Below are positions 42,824-52,092 of a DNA stretch of 52,833 nucleotides, one piece after another. This DNA is from Sphingomonadaceae bacterium (GTDB lineage: Bacteria; Pseudomonadota; Alphaproteobacteria; Sphingomonadales; Sphingomonadaceae). The notes below the pieces were generated by a model. The model was given only the letters and a program-made list of their open reading frames with translations. It searched no databases and had not been told where the DNA came from. Numbering within the stretch: position 1 is the stretch's first letter; every line of letters starts with the position of its first letter. The stretch lies in assembly GCA_025359685.1 (NCBI GenBank), contig JANYEY010000035.1, positions 1-52,833 on the forward strand. Reading direction: 5' to 3'. The translations under genes were made by a program, and so were the position numbers.

Positions 42824-44244
42824 CCCCGATCGTTGGCCGCGTCCCAACCCGGATCGCGCTGTTCAATGGCCTTGGCAGCGTCGCTTACGGGGTTAAGGAT
42901 AACGGCTTTTCGACCTTCCTGCTGATCTTCTACAACCAGGTGCTGGGCATGGACGCGCGGCTGGTCAGCTTTGCGCTGCTGATCGCGCTGGTGTTCGATG
43001 GCATGATCGACCCGGTGTTCGGGCACCTGAGTGACCGCACCTATACCCGCTGGGGCCGCCGCTTGCCGTGGCTTTACCTGGCTCCGCTGCCGCTGGCGAT
43101 TGCGTGGATATTCCTGTGGTCGCCGGTCGGCGCGCCCAGTTTCGGCTACTTGCTGGCAACCGCGATCTGCGTGCGCGCTGCGGTCGGCGCTTGCGAAGTG
43201 CCATCATCGGCCTTGGTGGCCGAAATCACCCGCGATTATGATGAGCGCACCCGGATCCTGCGCTATCGCTATCTGTTCGCCTGGGGCGGCGGGCTGCTGA
43301 TGCTGCTGCTCGCTTACGGGGTGTTCCTGCCCAGCAACATGCTGGCGCGCGAAGGTTACCGCGAATTTGGCATTGCTGGCGGTGTGCTGATGCTGGCTTC
43401 GGTGCTGATCTCGGCGCTCGGGCAACATTCCACCATTGCGCACTATCCCGCCAAAGTCCCTGCCAAGACCACGCTGCGCGGTTCGGCGGCCGAAATCCTG
43501 TCATGCTTCCGCCAGCCCGCGTTCGTGGTGGTGCTGTTCGCCATCGTCGCTGCGGTGACCAGCACAGGCATCACCTTTTCGATCTCCAACTATCTCTATC
43601 TGTTCGTCTGGCAGTTCAGCCCGGGGGCGTTCCGGCTGTACCCGTTCCTGCTGTTCGCCAGTGTGATTGGCAGCTTTTTCCTGGCCGGGCCGATGCATAA
43701 GCGCTGGGGCAAGCGCGACACCGGGATATACACCGCGCTGGTCGGCACGGTCTTCTGGATCGCGCCGCTGCTGCTGCGCCACTTTGGGTTCTGGCCGGTC
43801 GATGGCAGCAATGCCGCCACCGGAAGCCTGTTCTTTTTTGCCTTCTTTTCGAACATGGCGAGCGTGATCAGTTCGATCTCGATCTGGTCGATGGTCGCCG
43901 ATGTGGTCGAGGTGTCCGAACAGCAGACCGGCCGCCGCGAAGAGGGCACCTTTGCTGCGGGAGCGTTCTTCGCCTCCAAATGCTCGACCGGTCTCGGCAT
44001 TTTCGTCACCGGGTTTCTGCTCAGCTTTGCCGGTATGCCGCAAGGCGCCAAGCCCGGCATGGTCGATGCGGCGGTGGTTGACCGGCTGGCGCTCAGCTAT
44101 GCCGCAATAGTCACTATCCTTGGGATTACCGTCGCGCTGATCTTGCGCCGCTTCCCGATTACGCGGGCCGATCACGAGGCGCGATTGGCCGCGCTCGATG
44201 CAGCGGCGCGGGCCGATCCCGACGCGGGAGGCATGCACCCTTAA
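42820..44244 (+). CDS. MFS transporter, GPH (glycoside-pentoside-hexuronide) family
   Basis: A 474-residue transporter with about twelve membrane segments. The GPH signature DPVFGHLSDRTYTRWGRRLPW occurs in pieces at residues 67-87 (DPVFGHLSDRT, then TRWGRRLPWL). GPH proteins are cation symporters of sugars and some organic acids. Its partners here are SDR and acyl-CoA genes, so it may import the acid, alcohol or lactone substrate of the cluster. Translational coupling to the SDR is by ATGA. The C-terminal tail is Arg/Asp/Ala-rich and cytoplasmic. Confidence 0.9.
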   Translation: MTPIVGRVPTRIALFNGLGSVAYGVKDNGFSTFLLIFYNQVLGMDARLVSFALLIALVFDGMIDPVFGHLSDRTYTRWGRRLPWLYLAPLPLAIAWIFLWSPVGAPSFGYLLATAICVRAAVGACEVPSSALVAEITRDYDERTRILRYRYLFAWGGGLLMLLLAYGVFLPSNMLAREGYREFGIAGGVLMLASVLISALGQHSTIAHYPAKVPAKTTLRGSAAEILSCFRQPAFVVVLFAIVAAVTSTGITFSISNYLYLFVWQFSPGAFRLYPFLLFASVIGSFFLAGPMHKRWGKRDTGIYTALVGTVFWIAPLLLRHFGFWPVDGSNAATGSLFFFAFFSNMASVISSISIWSMVADVVEVSEQQTGRREEGTFAAGAFFASKCSTGLGIFVTGFLLSFAGMPQGAKPGMVDAAVVDRLALSYAAIVTILGITVALILRRFPITRADHEARLAALDAAARADPDAGGMHP

Positions 44245-44331
44245 TCGATCGCTTAATTCACCCTTGGCGCGGGGCCTGTCCCATGGCAGGGAGCGCTGCG
44301 AGACTCGACAGTATCAGGAAAGGAACATCCC

Positions 44332-45624
44332 ATGGATTTCGATCCCACCGAACGGCAAGTCTATTGGCGCGACCGCGTCCGCCAGTTCATCGAAAACCAC
44401 GTCCGTCCCCGGCAGGGCGACTACAAGGCGCAGGACCAGGCCGGTGAACGCTGGAAGGTGCTGCCGGTGGTCCAAGAGGAAAAGGCCCGCGCCAAGGCGC
44501 AAGGGATCTGGAACCTGTTCATGCCGCCGCAGGCCGGCCGCGCCCACGTGGACGATACCTTCGAATTCGAAGGCCCTGGGCTGACCAACCTTGAATACGC
44601 CTTGTGCGCCGAGGAAATGGGCCGCGCCGGGTTCGCCAGCGAAGTGTTCAACTGCTCCGCGCCCGATACCGGTAACATGGAAGTGCTCCACCGCTACGGC
44701 ACCCGCGACCAGAAGGACCAGTGGCTCGCGCCGATCATGAACGGCGAAATGCGTTCGGCCTTCCTGATGACCGAACCCGCGGTGGCCTCGTCCGATGCGA
44801 CCAACATCGAAACCTCGATCCGGCGCGACGGCGATGAATATGTCCTCAACGGCACCAAATGGTGGTCGTCGGGCGCAGGCGATCCGCGCTGCAAGATCGC
44901 GATTGTCATGGGCAAGACCGATTTTGAGGCCAAGCGCCACGCCCAGCAATCGATGGTGCTGATGGAACTCGACGCTCCGGGCGTCGAGATTGTCCGTCAC
45001 CTGCCGGTGTTCGGCTATGACGATGCCCCGCACGGGCACATGGAAATCAAGCTCAACGACGTTCGCATCCCGGCCAGCAACATGCTGCTGGGCGAAGGCC
45101 GCGGGTTCGAGATCGCGCAGGGCCGCCTCGGGCCAGGCCGCATCCACCACTGCATGCGCACCATCGGCGTGGCCGAGGAAGCGATTGGCAAGATGGCCAA
45201 GCGGCTCCAGACGCGCGTCGCCTTCGGCAAGGCCGTGTCGGAACAGTCGGTATGGGAACAGCGTATCGCACGCGCGCGCATTGACATCGAGATGACCCGT
45301 CTGCTGTGCCTCAAGGCCGCCGACATGATGGACAAGGTCGGCAACAAGGCTGCTGCCGCCGAAATCGCGATGATCAAGGTCCAGGCACCGATGATGGCGC
45401 TACGGATCCTTGATGATGCGATCCAGGCGCACGGCGCGGGCGGTGTTTCCGAAGACTTCGGGCTCGCCTCGGCCTGGGCGCATCAGCGCACGCTGCGGAT
45501 CGCCGATGGTCCCGACGAAGTGCACAACCGCGCGATCGCCCGGATCGAGTTCGCCCGTCACTCGGCCAATGCGCCGAAGACCGACGGCGCGTTCAGCTCG
45601 GGCGACGTCGGCGTATCGCGCTGA
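44332..45624 (+). CDS. Acyl-CoA dehydrogenase of the ACAD11 type
   Basis: A 430-residue flavoprotein. The blocks [53 protein letters not shown] and [21 protein letters not shown], plus [18 protein letters not shown] at the end, match from memory the ACAD domain of human ACAD11 more closely than ordinary fatty-acid ACADs. The family is known to act on phosphorylated 4-hydroxyacyl-CoA intermediates made by an APH-fold kinase, and such a kinase is encoded two genes downstream. The ATG at 44332 has AGGAAAGGA upstream. This is the strongest lead to the function of the island. Confidence 0.93.
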   Translation: MDFDPTERQVYWRDRVRQFIENHVRPRQGDYKAQDQAGERWKVLPVVQEEKARAKAQGIWNLFMPPQAGRAHVDDTFEFEGPGLTNLEYALCAEEMGRAGFASEVFNCSAPDTGNMEVLHRYGTRDQKDQWLAPIMNGEMRSAFLMTEPAVASSDATNIETSIRRDGDEYVLNGTKWWSSGAGDPRCKIAIVMGKTDFEAKRHAQQSMVLMELDAPGVEIVRHLPVFGYDDAPHGHMEIKLNDVRIPASNMLLGEGRGFEIAQGRLGPGRIHHCMRTIGVAEEAIGKMAKRLQTRVAFGKAVSEQSVWEQRIARARIDIEMTRLLCLKAADMMDKVGNKAAAAEIAMIKVQAPMMALRILDDAIQAHGAGGVSEDFGLASAWAHQRTLRIADGPDEVHNRAIARIEFARHSANAPKTDGAFSSGDVGVSR

Positions 45625-45629
45625 GTAAA

Positions 45630-45671
45630 CCGGCATCCCGGGTTCGCCCGGGATGCCGGATTTAGCTTTTT
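45630..45671 (+). terminator. Long hairpin with TTCG loop between the ACAD11-type and alcohol dehydrogenase genes
   Basis: A perfect 13-bp stem, CCGGCATCCCGGG (45630-45642) with its complement (45647-45659), is capped by the very stable TTCG loop. It is followed by ATTTAGCTTTTT, so it is a plausible, perhaps leaky, terminator or attenuator inside the cluster. It begins six bases after the ACAD stop. It could lower expression of the downstream ADH and kinase or protect the 3' end of the upstream mRNA. Confidence 0.75.
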
Positions 45672-45686
45672 GGAGAGATAAAGAAC

Positions 45687-46778
45687 ATGAAAGCAGCCGT
45701 CCTCGTTCAGGCCCATCAGCCGCTCGAAATCGAGCAGCTGACGATCAGCAAGCCCGGCCCGCACGAGGTTCTGATCCGCACCGCCGCCTGCGGCCTGTGC
45801 CATTCGGACCTGCATTTCATCGAAGGGACTTACCCGCACGCCATGCCAGCGGTGCCGGGGCATGAAGCCGCCGGAATCGTCGAAGCGGTCGGCAGTGAAG
45901 TGCGCACGGTCAAGGTCGGCGATGCGGTGGTGACTTGCCTGTCGGCCTTCTGCGGGCACTGCGAATTCTGCGTTACGGGCCGCATGGCGCTGTGCCTTGG
46001 CGCCGAAACGCGCCGCCCGGTCGGGGCCGAACCGCGTCTCACCCGCAGCAGCGACGGCTCGCCGGTGGCGCAAATGCTCAACCTTTCCGCCTTTGCCGAA
46101 ATGATGCTGATCCACGAACATGCCTGCGTCGCGATCAACCCCGATATGCCGCTTGACCGGGCGGCGGTGATCGGCTGCGCGGTGACCACTGGCGCGGGCA
46201 CGATTTTCAACGCCTGCAAGGTCACGCCGGGCGAGACCGTCGCGGTGGTCGGCTGCGGCGGAGTTGGCCTTGCCACGATCAACGCCGCCAAGATTGCCGG
46301 CGCGGGGCAGATAATCGCCGCCGATCCCATGCCCGAAAAGCGCGCCTTGGCGATGAAGCTTGGTGCGACGCATACAGTCGATGCCTCAGACCCCGATGCG
46401 GCCAAGATGATCCAGGAAATGAGCAAGGGCGGGGTCGATCACGCGGTCGAAGCGGTCGGGCGTCCGGCTTCGGCGCAGCTCGCGGTCAGTTCACTGCGGC
46501 GCGGCGGCACGGCGACTATTCTGGGCATGATGCCGCTCAATGAAAAAGTCGGGCTGTCGGCAATGGACTTGCTCTCGGGCAAGAAACTGCAAGGCGCGAT
46601 CATGGGGATGAACCACTTCCCGGTTGATCTGCCGCGGCTGGTCGAGTTCTACATGCGCGGGCTGCTCGATCTCGACTCGATCATTGCCGAACGCATTCCG
46701 CTTGAGCAGATCAATCAGGGCTTCGACAAGATGAAGACCGGCGCCTCGGCGCGCAGCGTTATCGTGTTCGAGCAGTAA
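45687..46778 (+). CDS. Zinc-dependent alcohol dehydrogenase (MDR superfamily)
   Basis: A 363-residue medium-chain dehydrogenase. The catalytic zinc ligands are C38 in CGLCHSDLHF and H59/E60 in VPGHEAAG. The structural zinc lobe is CLSAFCGHCEFCVTGRMALC with four cysteines. The Rossmann loop is GCGGVGLATINAAK. It probably oxidises a primary or secondary alcohol, or glutathione- or CoA-linked substrate, using NAD. It has a GGAGAG ribosome binding site and sits 14 bases before the kinase gene. The segment from C-terminus to stop (SARSVIVFEQ) is normal. Confidence 0.93.
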   Translation: MKAAVLVQAHQPLEIEQLTISKPGPHEVLIRTAACGLCHSDLHFIEGTYPHAMPAVPGHEAAGIVEAVGSEVRTVKVGDAVVTCLSAFCGHCEFCVTGRMALCLGAETRRPVGAEPRLTRSSDGSPVAQMLNLSAFAEMMLIHEHACVAINPDMPLDRAAVIGCAVTTGAGTIFNACKVTPGETVAVVGCGGVGLATINAAKIAGAGQIIAADPMPEKRALAMKLGATHTVDASDPDAAKMIQEMSKGGVDHAVEAVGRPASAQLAVSSLRRGGTATILGMMPLNEKVGLSAMDLLSGKKLQGAIMGMNHFPVDLPRLVEFYMRGLLDLDSIIAERIPLEQINQGFDKMKTGASARSVIVFEQ

Positions 46779-46791
46779 AGGACCAAGCTGC

Positions 46792-47865
46792 ATGAGCGAG
46801 GCAATCAACGCTGAGGAAGCCTTTGTCGGCACGGTCGAACCCGAAGGCGCGGACAAGCTGGATGAGGGCAAGCTCGCCGACTGGATGGCGGCCAACGTCA
46901 CCGGCTTCGAAGGCCCGCTGCACCTGACCAAGTTCAAGGGCGGGCAATCGAACCCGACTTACAAAATCGCCGCGCAAAGCGGGAACTATGTGCTGCGGCG
47001 CAAGCCGTTCGGAGTGCTGCTGCCCTCGGCCCACGCGGTTGACCGTGAATACCGGGTCCAGGCCGGGCTTCACAAGACGGGCTTCACGGTCGCGCCGCAG
47101 TATGGCCTGTGCACCGACGACAGCGTGGCCGGATCAATGTTCTACGTGATGGGGATGATCGACGGCCGCACCATCTGGGACGGGGCCATGCCCAAGGATG
47201 CGCCAGCCTATCGCCGCGCCACTTACGAAGCGATGATCGATACGCTGGCAGCGTTGCACAACACCGATGTTGCTGCGGCCGGCCTGTCCGAATTCGGCAA
47301 GCCGGGCAACTATTTCGGCCGCCAGATCGATCGCTGGACCAAACAGTATCGCCTGGCTGAAACCGAGACGATCCCCGAGGTTGAGCGGCTGATCGAATGG
47401 CTCCCGGCGACCATGCCCGAGCAGGACCGCACCAGCGTGGTCCACGGCGATTACCGCATCGACAACATGATCTATGCGCATGACCGGCCTGAAGTGCTCG
47501 CCGTGCTCGACTGGGAACTGTCGACTTTGGGCGATCCGCTCGCCGATTTCACGTATGTTTCGATGGCTTGGGTGACCGAAAACGGCGGCCGTTCGGGCGT
47601 TGCCGATCTTGACCGCAAGGCGCTGGGCATTCCGGAACAGGAAGAGGTGGTCGAACGCTATTGCGCCGCCACCGGGCGGGACAGCGTGCCCGACATGAAC
47701 TGGTACTTCGCCTACAACTTCTTCCGCCTGACGGGGATCCTGCAGGGCATCAAGAAGCGGGTGATCGATGGCACCGCCAGCTCATCCCATGCCAAGGAGC
47801 AGAGCGAACGGGTCAAACCACTCGCCGAACGCGCCTGGGACTTTGCGGTGAAAGCCGGAGCCTGA
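46792..47865 (+). CDS. APH-fold phosphotransferase, ACAD10/ACAD11 kinase-domain type
   Basis: A 357-residue kinase-like protein. The catalytic loop is VVHGDYRIDNMIY (H218, D220, N225), and the metal-binding motif is LDWELSTLGDPLADF (D240). The N-terminal lobe has KGGQSNPTYKI and LLPSAHAVDREYRV. These blocks match from memory the N-terminal domain of human ACAD11 and LvaA of the levulinate pathway, which phosphorylate the 4-hydroxyl of acyl-CoA esters. It is the last gene of the plus-strand arm, close behind the alcohol dehydrogenase. The AAAGGA ribosome binding site supports the start. Confidence 0.92.
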   Translation: MSEAINAEEAFVGTVEPEGADKLDEGKLADWMAANVTGFEGPLHLTKFKGGQSNPTYKIAAQSGNYVLRRKPFGVLLPSAHAVDREYRVQAGLHKTGFTVAPQYGLCTDDSVAGSMFYVMGMIDGRTIWDGAMPKDAPAYRRATYEAMIDTLAALHNTDVAAAGLSEFGKPGNYFGRQIDRWTKQYRLAETETIPEVERLIEWLPATMPEQDRTSVVHGDYRIDNMIYAHDRPEVLAVLDWELSTLGDPLADFTYVSMAWVTENGGRSGVADLDRKALGIPEQEEVVERYCAATGRDSVPDMNWYFAYNFFRLTGILQGIKKRVIDGTASSSHAKEQSERVKPLAERAWDFAVKAGA

Positions 47866-47869
47866 TCCT

Positions 47870-50287
47870 TTAGAACGCCTTGCTCCAGGTGAACGCGACC
47901 CCGCGGTCATCGGGCAGATTGGCGTAATGACCCGGATCGGTGCGGTAAAACAGGCTGAACATCGCCGCGCCGCTCCACAGCGGGCCGCGCCAGGCGAGTT
48001 CGGTATCCACTTCGCGGCCGCGCGGCGCGAGGTTCAGCACTGACCGCGCAAAAGTCGGCTGCAAGGTAGCGTAGCTGTAATCGACCGGCAGGTTCAGTAC
48101 GATCCCGCCGCTTTCGACCCGCAGCGGCTGCGACACCCGCAGACCCAGCCAATCACCGCGCTTGATCACACCCAGCCGTGCCGCGTCGAGCGACCAGGCC
48201 GAGCTGATCATTCGGCTTCCGGCCGCAACCGAACCGCCGCTGCGCGCCGCAGTAAAGCCGCTGCGCCATTGCGCGCCGAGCTGCCAGCCTGGAGCAGGCT
48301 GCCATTGCCCCGTGGCATCTAGGAACAGGCTGTCCGCACCGCCGCCGCCGAACCCGTCGGCAAGCCGCGCACCCAGAATCGATTGCCGCTCAGCCAGCCA
48401 GCTAGCGCCAAAGGCCAGTTGCAGATCACCAAAGCCGCGATCGACCGATAGGCCATAGCGGTCGGCACTGTCGTAGCGCCGCCGGTCGAAGCCGTAGGTG
48501 GTCGACCAGACCGGTGCTGCAGTCACCGGCGAGCCGTGCTCGGCGCTCGCCGCGATGCCCCAGCGGCCCAGCTGCTGGCGCCAGGCCACCGACAGCACAT
48601 CGTCCTGCCCGAAGCCCTGATCGTCTCCCGGCGCGCGGGCGATCAGGAAGGCCGGCTGGGCCTGCCCTTGGAGCTGCGCGACGAGCCCGTCTGCGCCTTG
48701 CGAGAAGCCGAACGCGATCTTCGCATCGGGCGCAATGCGGGCCACGACTTGCCCGGCAAGAACCTTGGCGATTTGCGCATCGGCCGAGCTGAGCCGCAGC
48801 AGACCTTGCCACGGCAGGCGCTCGGCCCGTCCACTGGCGTCGACCGAGAAGGACAGCGAGACCTTGTCGGTGCCCACCGCGACATGGCGAACCCGTGCAT
48901 TGAGCGCCGGGGCCAGCTTCGGCTGGACCTGCGCGGTGCGCACCTCGGCGCCAAGATCGTAACGGTAGGCGCGCTGGTAACCGTCCAGCACGATCGCGCC
49001 GAAGCCGCTGATCCCGGAGCCGGCGTCACCCATCGGCGCGGAGGTTACCACCGTGGTATCGCCAAGCCCGATTGCCGTGACCGAACCGGCCAGGCTGGTC
49101 GTGCCTTGCGGCGCAAATGCGCTGGCGATGTTGAGGATCCCGCGGCCATAGATCGCATCGGTGCCGACCGCGCCGCCATCGCTGGCGGTGCGCAGCAGCA
49201 GGTCGACCACTTGCGGCGCGGTCAGGTTGGGGAAGGCCTGGCGCAGCAAAGCTGCCGCCCCGGCGATTTGCGGGGCGGAAAAGCTGGTGCCCGAAAAGAC
49301 GAAGGCCGAGCGCGATCCGTCGGGGTTGTTCACCACCTTGAGCACGCCGTTTTCGTAAACGCAGCAGACCCGCTCGCCGCGCGCCGCGAGGAACCAGGTC
49401 TGCTCGGTCCCGGCCTTGTTGCTGAAGGCCGAGATGGTGTTGGTGGCATCGACAGAACCGGCGATGATGACGTTACCATTGCCCGCGGCGCGCAGGCCCG
49501 CGGCAAACGGATCGGGATTGTTCGGATCGACCGCTGGATCGGTCGAATCGCCGTCATTGCCGGCCGAGATCACCACCACCACGCCGTTCGCGGCAGCATT
49601 GGCGATGGCATTGCGCAGGGTGAAATTGGGCGGCGAGCCACCGAGCGACAGGTTGATCACCTTCGCGCCCGCAGCCACTGCGGCGTTGACCCCCGCAGCG
49701 ATGTTGGTGTCCGAAAAGGTGCAGCCGCTCTTCGGGTCGGAAGCAACGGCGCTGGCGCAGGTGCCAGCGGTATCGGCCCGGTACATCGCGATGGTTGCGT
49801 CAAATGCGATCCCGACGATGCCGGTGCTATCGCGCGCCGCCGCCGCGACCAGTGCAACATTGGTGCCGTGATCGCTATCCGGGTTCGTCAATCCGCGGCT
49901 GCCGACGACGTCCGCCGACGACGTGCTGATCCGCCCGGTGAATTCCGGACTGGTCTGGTCAATACCCGAATCGATGATGCCGATGGTTACCCCCCGGCCG
50001 GTCGTCCCGCCGGTCCACGCCGCGATTGCGCCATGCTGGCTGGGCCCGGTCGAGCGGTTGTATTCGCTGGTCAGGAACACCGACGATGGGGTGGGGGTGG
50101 GCGTCGGGGTGGGGGTCGGCGTGGGAGTTGGGGTCGGAGTCGGAGTCGGAGTCGGCGCGGGGGTCGGCGCAGGAACCGGCACCGGCGTGCTGCCGACCGA
50201 GCCGCCATCGCAGCCCGCGACCATCGCAAACGACAGAAGCGCGGCCGCCATGTGCCAGCGCGCTTCGAGAAGGACAGGTTTGGACAT
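47870..50287 (-). CDS. S8 (subtilisin-type) serine peptidase with autotransporter-like beta-barrel
   Basis: An 805-residue exported protein. Residues 1-26 form a signal peptide with a lipobox-like AMVAGC. Residues 36-67 are a Pro-Thr repeat linker. The peptidase domain (about 95-385) has D106 (GIIDSGID), H140 (SDHGTNV), N244 (SAGNDGD) and S335 ([10 protein letters not shown]), the full subtilisin triad plus oxyanion residue. The C-terminal 350 residues look like alternating beta strands and end in FTWSKAF, as an outer-membrane barrel should. A lipobox on a barrel protein is unusual, and the cysteine may be incidental. Confidence 0.88.
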   Translation of the reverse strand: MSKPVLLEARWHMAAALLSFAMVAGCDGGSVGSTPVPVPAPTPAPTPTPTPTPTPTPTPTPTPTPTPSSVFLTSEYNRSTGPSQHGAIAAWTGGTTGRGVTIGIIDSGIDQTSPEFTGRISTSSADVVGSRGLTNPDSDHGTNVALVAAAARDSTGIVGIAFDATIAMYRADTAGTCASAVASDPKSGCTFSDTNIAAGVNAAVAAGAKVINLSLGGSPPNFTLRNAIANAAANGVVVVISAGNDGDSTDPAVDPNNPDPFAAGLRAAGNGNVIIAGSVDATNTISAFSNKAGTEQTWFLAARGERVCCVYENGVLKVVNNPDGSRSAFVFSGTSFSAPQIAGAAALLRQAFPNLTAPQVVDLLLRTASDGGAVGTDAIYGRGILNIASAFAPQGTTSLAGSVTAIGLGDTTVVTSAPMGDAGSGISGFGAIVLDGYQRAYRYDLGAEVRTAQVQPKLAPALNARVRHVAVGTDKVSLSFSVDASGRAERLPWQGLLRLSSADAQIAKVLAGQVVARIAPDAKIAFGFSQGADGLVAQLQGQAQPAFLIARAPGDDQGFGQDDVLSVAWRQQLGRWGIAASAEHGSPVTAAPVWSTTYGFDRRRYDSADRYGLSVDRGFGDLQLAFGASWLAERQSILGARLADGFGGGGADSLFLDATGQWQPAPGWQLGAQWRSGFTAARSGGSVAAGSRMISSAWSLDAARLGVIKRGDWLGLRVSQPLRVESGGIVLNLPVDYSYATLQPTFARSVLNLAPRGREVDTELAWRGPLWSGAAMFSLFYRTDPGHYANLPDDRGVAFTWSKAF
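50087..50182. repeat. Hexanucleotide tandem repeat encoding the Pro-Thr linker
   Basis: About sixteen imperfect copies of a six-base unit (GTCGGG, GTGGGG and GTCGGA variants on the plus strand) encode alternating proline and threonine, with some Val and Ala, in the peptidase linker. Such in-frame repeats can gain or lose units by slippage without shifting the frame, so linker length may vary between strains. Confidence 0.85.
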
Positions 50288-50342
50288 GCGGCAGACCCCA
50301 GTTCCGGCGCGACAGGCCAGGATCGCAACTATTTGCCACGCC

Positions 50343-50358
50343 TATGCTTAACAGCATA
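50343..50358. other. Palindrome in the peptidase/dapD control region
   Basis: TATGCT (50343-50348), TAAC, AGCATA (50353-50358) is a perfect 6-bp inverted repeat. It lies in the 174-base divergent gap between the S8 peptidase and dapD (50288-50461), 56 bases upstream of the peptidase start. No other gene is seen in the gap. It could be an operator; there is no other evidence. Confidence 0.3.
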
Positions 50359-50461
50359 TTTCTTTCGCGATATGCAGCGTCACTTCTTGCCCGCTAGAAT
50401 GCCAGGCGATAGGCGCTGGAATTCGCGGCCCGGGCGCCGCGGCACGAGGAGAATTTGCACG

Positions 50462-51301
50462 ATGTCCGCAGAGCTTGCCGCCGCCATCGAACAGGCCTGG
50501 GACGCGCGCGATACGGTCACGCCCGAAAGCGCCGAGGTGCGCCGCGCGGTCGATGAGGCGCTGGCCTTGCTCGACAGCGGGGCGGCGCGCGTTGCCGAGC
50601 CTGACGGAAGCGGCGGCTGGCTGGTCAACCAGTGGCTCAAGAAGGCAGTGCTGCTGAGCTTCCGGCTCAACGACAACGCGGTGATGGACTACGGCTCGGC
50701 CGGTGCCCCCTCGTTCGACAAGGTGCCGCTCAAGTTCACCGGTTGGGACGCGGACCGGTTCCGCAGCGCCGGGATCCGCGCGGTGCCCGGTGCGATCGTC
50801 CGGCGCGGCGCGCACGTGGGCAAGAACGTGGTGCTGATGCCGAGCTTCGTGAACATCGGCGCGCATGTCGGCGATGGGACGATGATCGACACCTGGGCCT
50901 CGGTCGGCAGCTGCGCACAGGTCGGTGCGGGCTGCCACATCTCGGCCGGGGCGGGGATCGGCGGGGTGCTCGAACCAATGCAGGCCAACCCCACGATCAT
51001 CGGCGACAATTGCTTCATCGGCGCTCGCTCCGAAATCGTCGAAGGCGTGATCGTCGGCGAAGGTTGCGTCGTCGCGATGGGGGTGTTCATCACCGCGACC
51101 AGCAAAATCGTCTACCGCGATACCGGCAAGGTCATTACGGGGCATATCCCGCCTTACAGCGTAGTTGTACCAGGCGCGATGCCGGGCAAGCCGCTCGCGG
51201 ACGGATCAGCAGGACCCTCGCTCGCCTGCGCGGTGATCATCAAGCAAGTCGATGCCCAGACCCGCGCCAAGACCGGCATCAACGAACTGCTGCGCGATTG
51301 A
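50462..51301 (+). CDS. dapD: 2,3,4,5-tetrahydropyridine-2,6-dicarboxylate N-succinyltransferase
   Basis: A 279-residue left-handed beta-helix enzyme of lysine and meso-diaminopimelate synthesis. It begins [20 protein letters not shown]. The hexapeptide repeat region runs from about 105 to 220: [41 protein letters not shown] and [18 protein letters not shown]. The signature [21 protein letters not shown] follows. The ATG at 50462 has GAGGAG upstream. The stop shares a base with the next start (TGATG). Confidence 0.96.
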   Translation: MSAELAAAIEQAWDARDTVTPESAEVRRAVDEALALLDSGAARVAEPDGSGGWLVNQWLKKAVLLSFRLNDNAVMDYGSAGAPSFDKVPLKFTGWDADRFRSAGIRAVPGAIVRRGAHVGKNVVLMPSFVNIGAHVGDGTMIDTWASVGSCAQVGAGCHISAGAGIGGVLEPMQANPTIIGDNCFIGARSEIVEGVIVGEGCVVAMGVFITATSKIVYRDTGKVITGHIPPYSVVVPGAMPGKPLADGSAGPSLACAVIIKQVDAQTRAKTGINELLRD

Positions 51302-52092
51302 TGCGGATGCGCAGCCTCCTGTTGCTGCCGCTGCTGCTGGCGGTCGCCCCACTGACTGCGCAGACTGCCGCGCCCGGGGCCATCCGGGTCGAGGTGGCGC
51401 AGATCGTGAAGCGCTACCCGCACGATCCCCGCGCTTTTACCGAAGGGCTGTTCATTGACCGCGGCGAACTGTTCGAAAGCACCGGTGAACTTGGCCGGTC
51501 ATCGGTCAGGCAAGTCGATCTCGCCAGTGGCAAGGTGCTGCGCTCGGCCCAAATCCCGCCGCCGCAATTCGGCGAAGGGATTGTCCCGTGGCAGGGCCAG
51601 ATCCTGAGCCTGACCTGGCGTGACAAGGTGGGCTACCGCTGGAACCGCAAGACCCTCAAAAAGCTCGGCAGTTTCACTTACGAAGGCGAAGGCTGGTCAC
51701 TGACCAGCAATGGCCGCGAACTGGTGATGTCCGACGGCACTGACACGCTACGCTTCATCGATCCCGCGAAATTCACGGTCAAGCGTGCGCTCAAGGTAAC
51801 CGTGCAGGGCAAGCCGCTGCGGATGATCAACGAACTCGAATGGGTCGACGGGCAGGTCTACGCCAATATCTGGCAGACCGATTTTGCAGTCAAGATCGAC
51901 CCGGTCAGCGGCAAGATTGTGGGGCTGATCGACCTCAGCGCGCTGCACCAGGCGGCGGGTGCTTACGGGCAGGACCAGGTCGCCAACGGCATCGCGTGGG
52001 ACGCAAAGGCCCGCAAGCTCTACTTCACCGGCAAGGAATGGCCCGCGCTGTTCGAGGTAAGGCTGGTGCCGGCTCCAACCGCTCAGAAATAG
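51301..52092 (+). CDS. Glutaminyl-peptide cyclotransferase
   Basis: A 263-residue exported enzyme of the plant/bacterial type, a five-bladed beta-propeller that turns N-terminal glutamine into pyroglutamate. A signal peptide covers residues 1-20 (LLLLPLLLAVAPLTAQ). Family motifs are AFTEGLFIDRGELFESTGELG, FTYEGEGWSLTSNGRELVMSDG and INELEWVDGQVYANIWQTD. The ATG at 51301 shares a base with the dapD stop, so it is translationally coupled. A second ATG at 51307 is possible. Why it accompanies dapD is not known. It converges with and overlaps the dipeptidase gene by ten bases. Confidence 0.93.
   Translation: MRMRSLLLLPLLLAVAPLTAQTAAPGAIRVEVAQIVKRYPHDPRAFTEGLFIDRGELFESTGELGRSSVRQVDLASGKVLRSAQIPPPQFGEGIVPWQGQILSLTWRDKVGYRWNRKTLKKLGSFTYEGEGWSLTSNGRELVMSDGTDTLRFIDPAKFTVKRALKVTVQGKPLRMINELEWVDGQVYANIWQTDFAVKIDPVSGKIVGLIDLSALHQAAGAYGQDQVANGIAWDAKARKLYFTGKEWPALFEVRLVPAPTAQK

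Noticed and set aside
50087..50182. Short tandem repeats that might be taken for a CRISPR array
   Set aside because: The unit is six bases with no unique spacers and it encodes a Pro-Thr linker in frame within the peptidase.
48536..50461. Plus-strand frame extending upstream of dapD through the antisense of the peptidase
   Set aside because: The first 642 codons are the shadow of the S8 peptidase gene; DapD begins at the ATG at 50462 with its own ribosome binding site.
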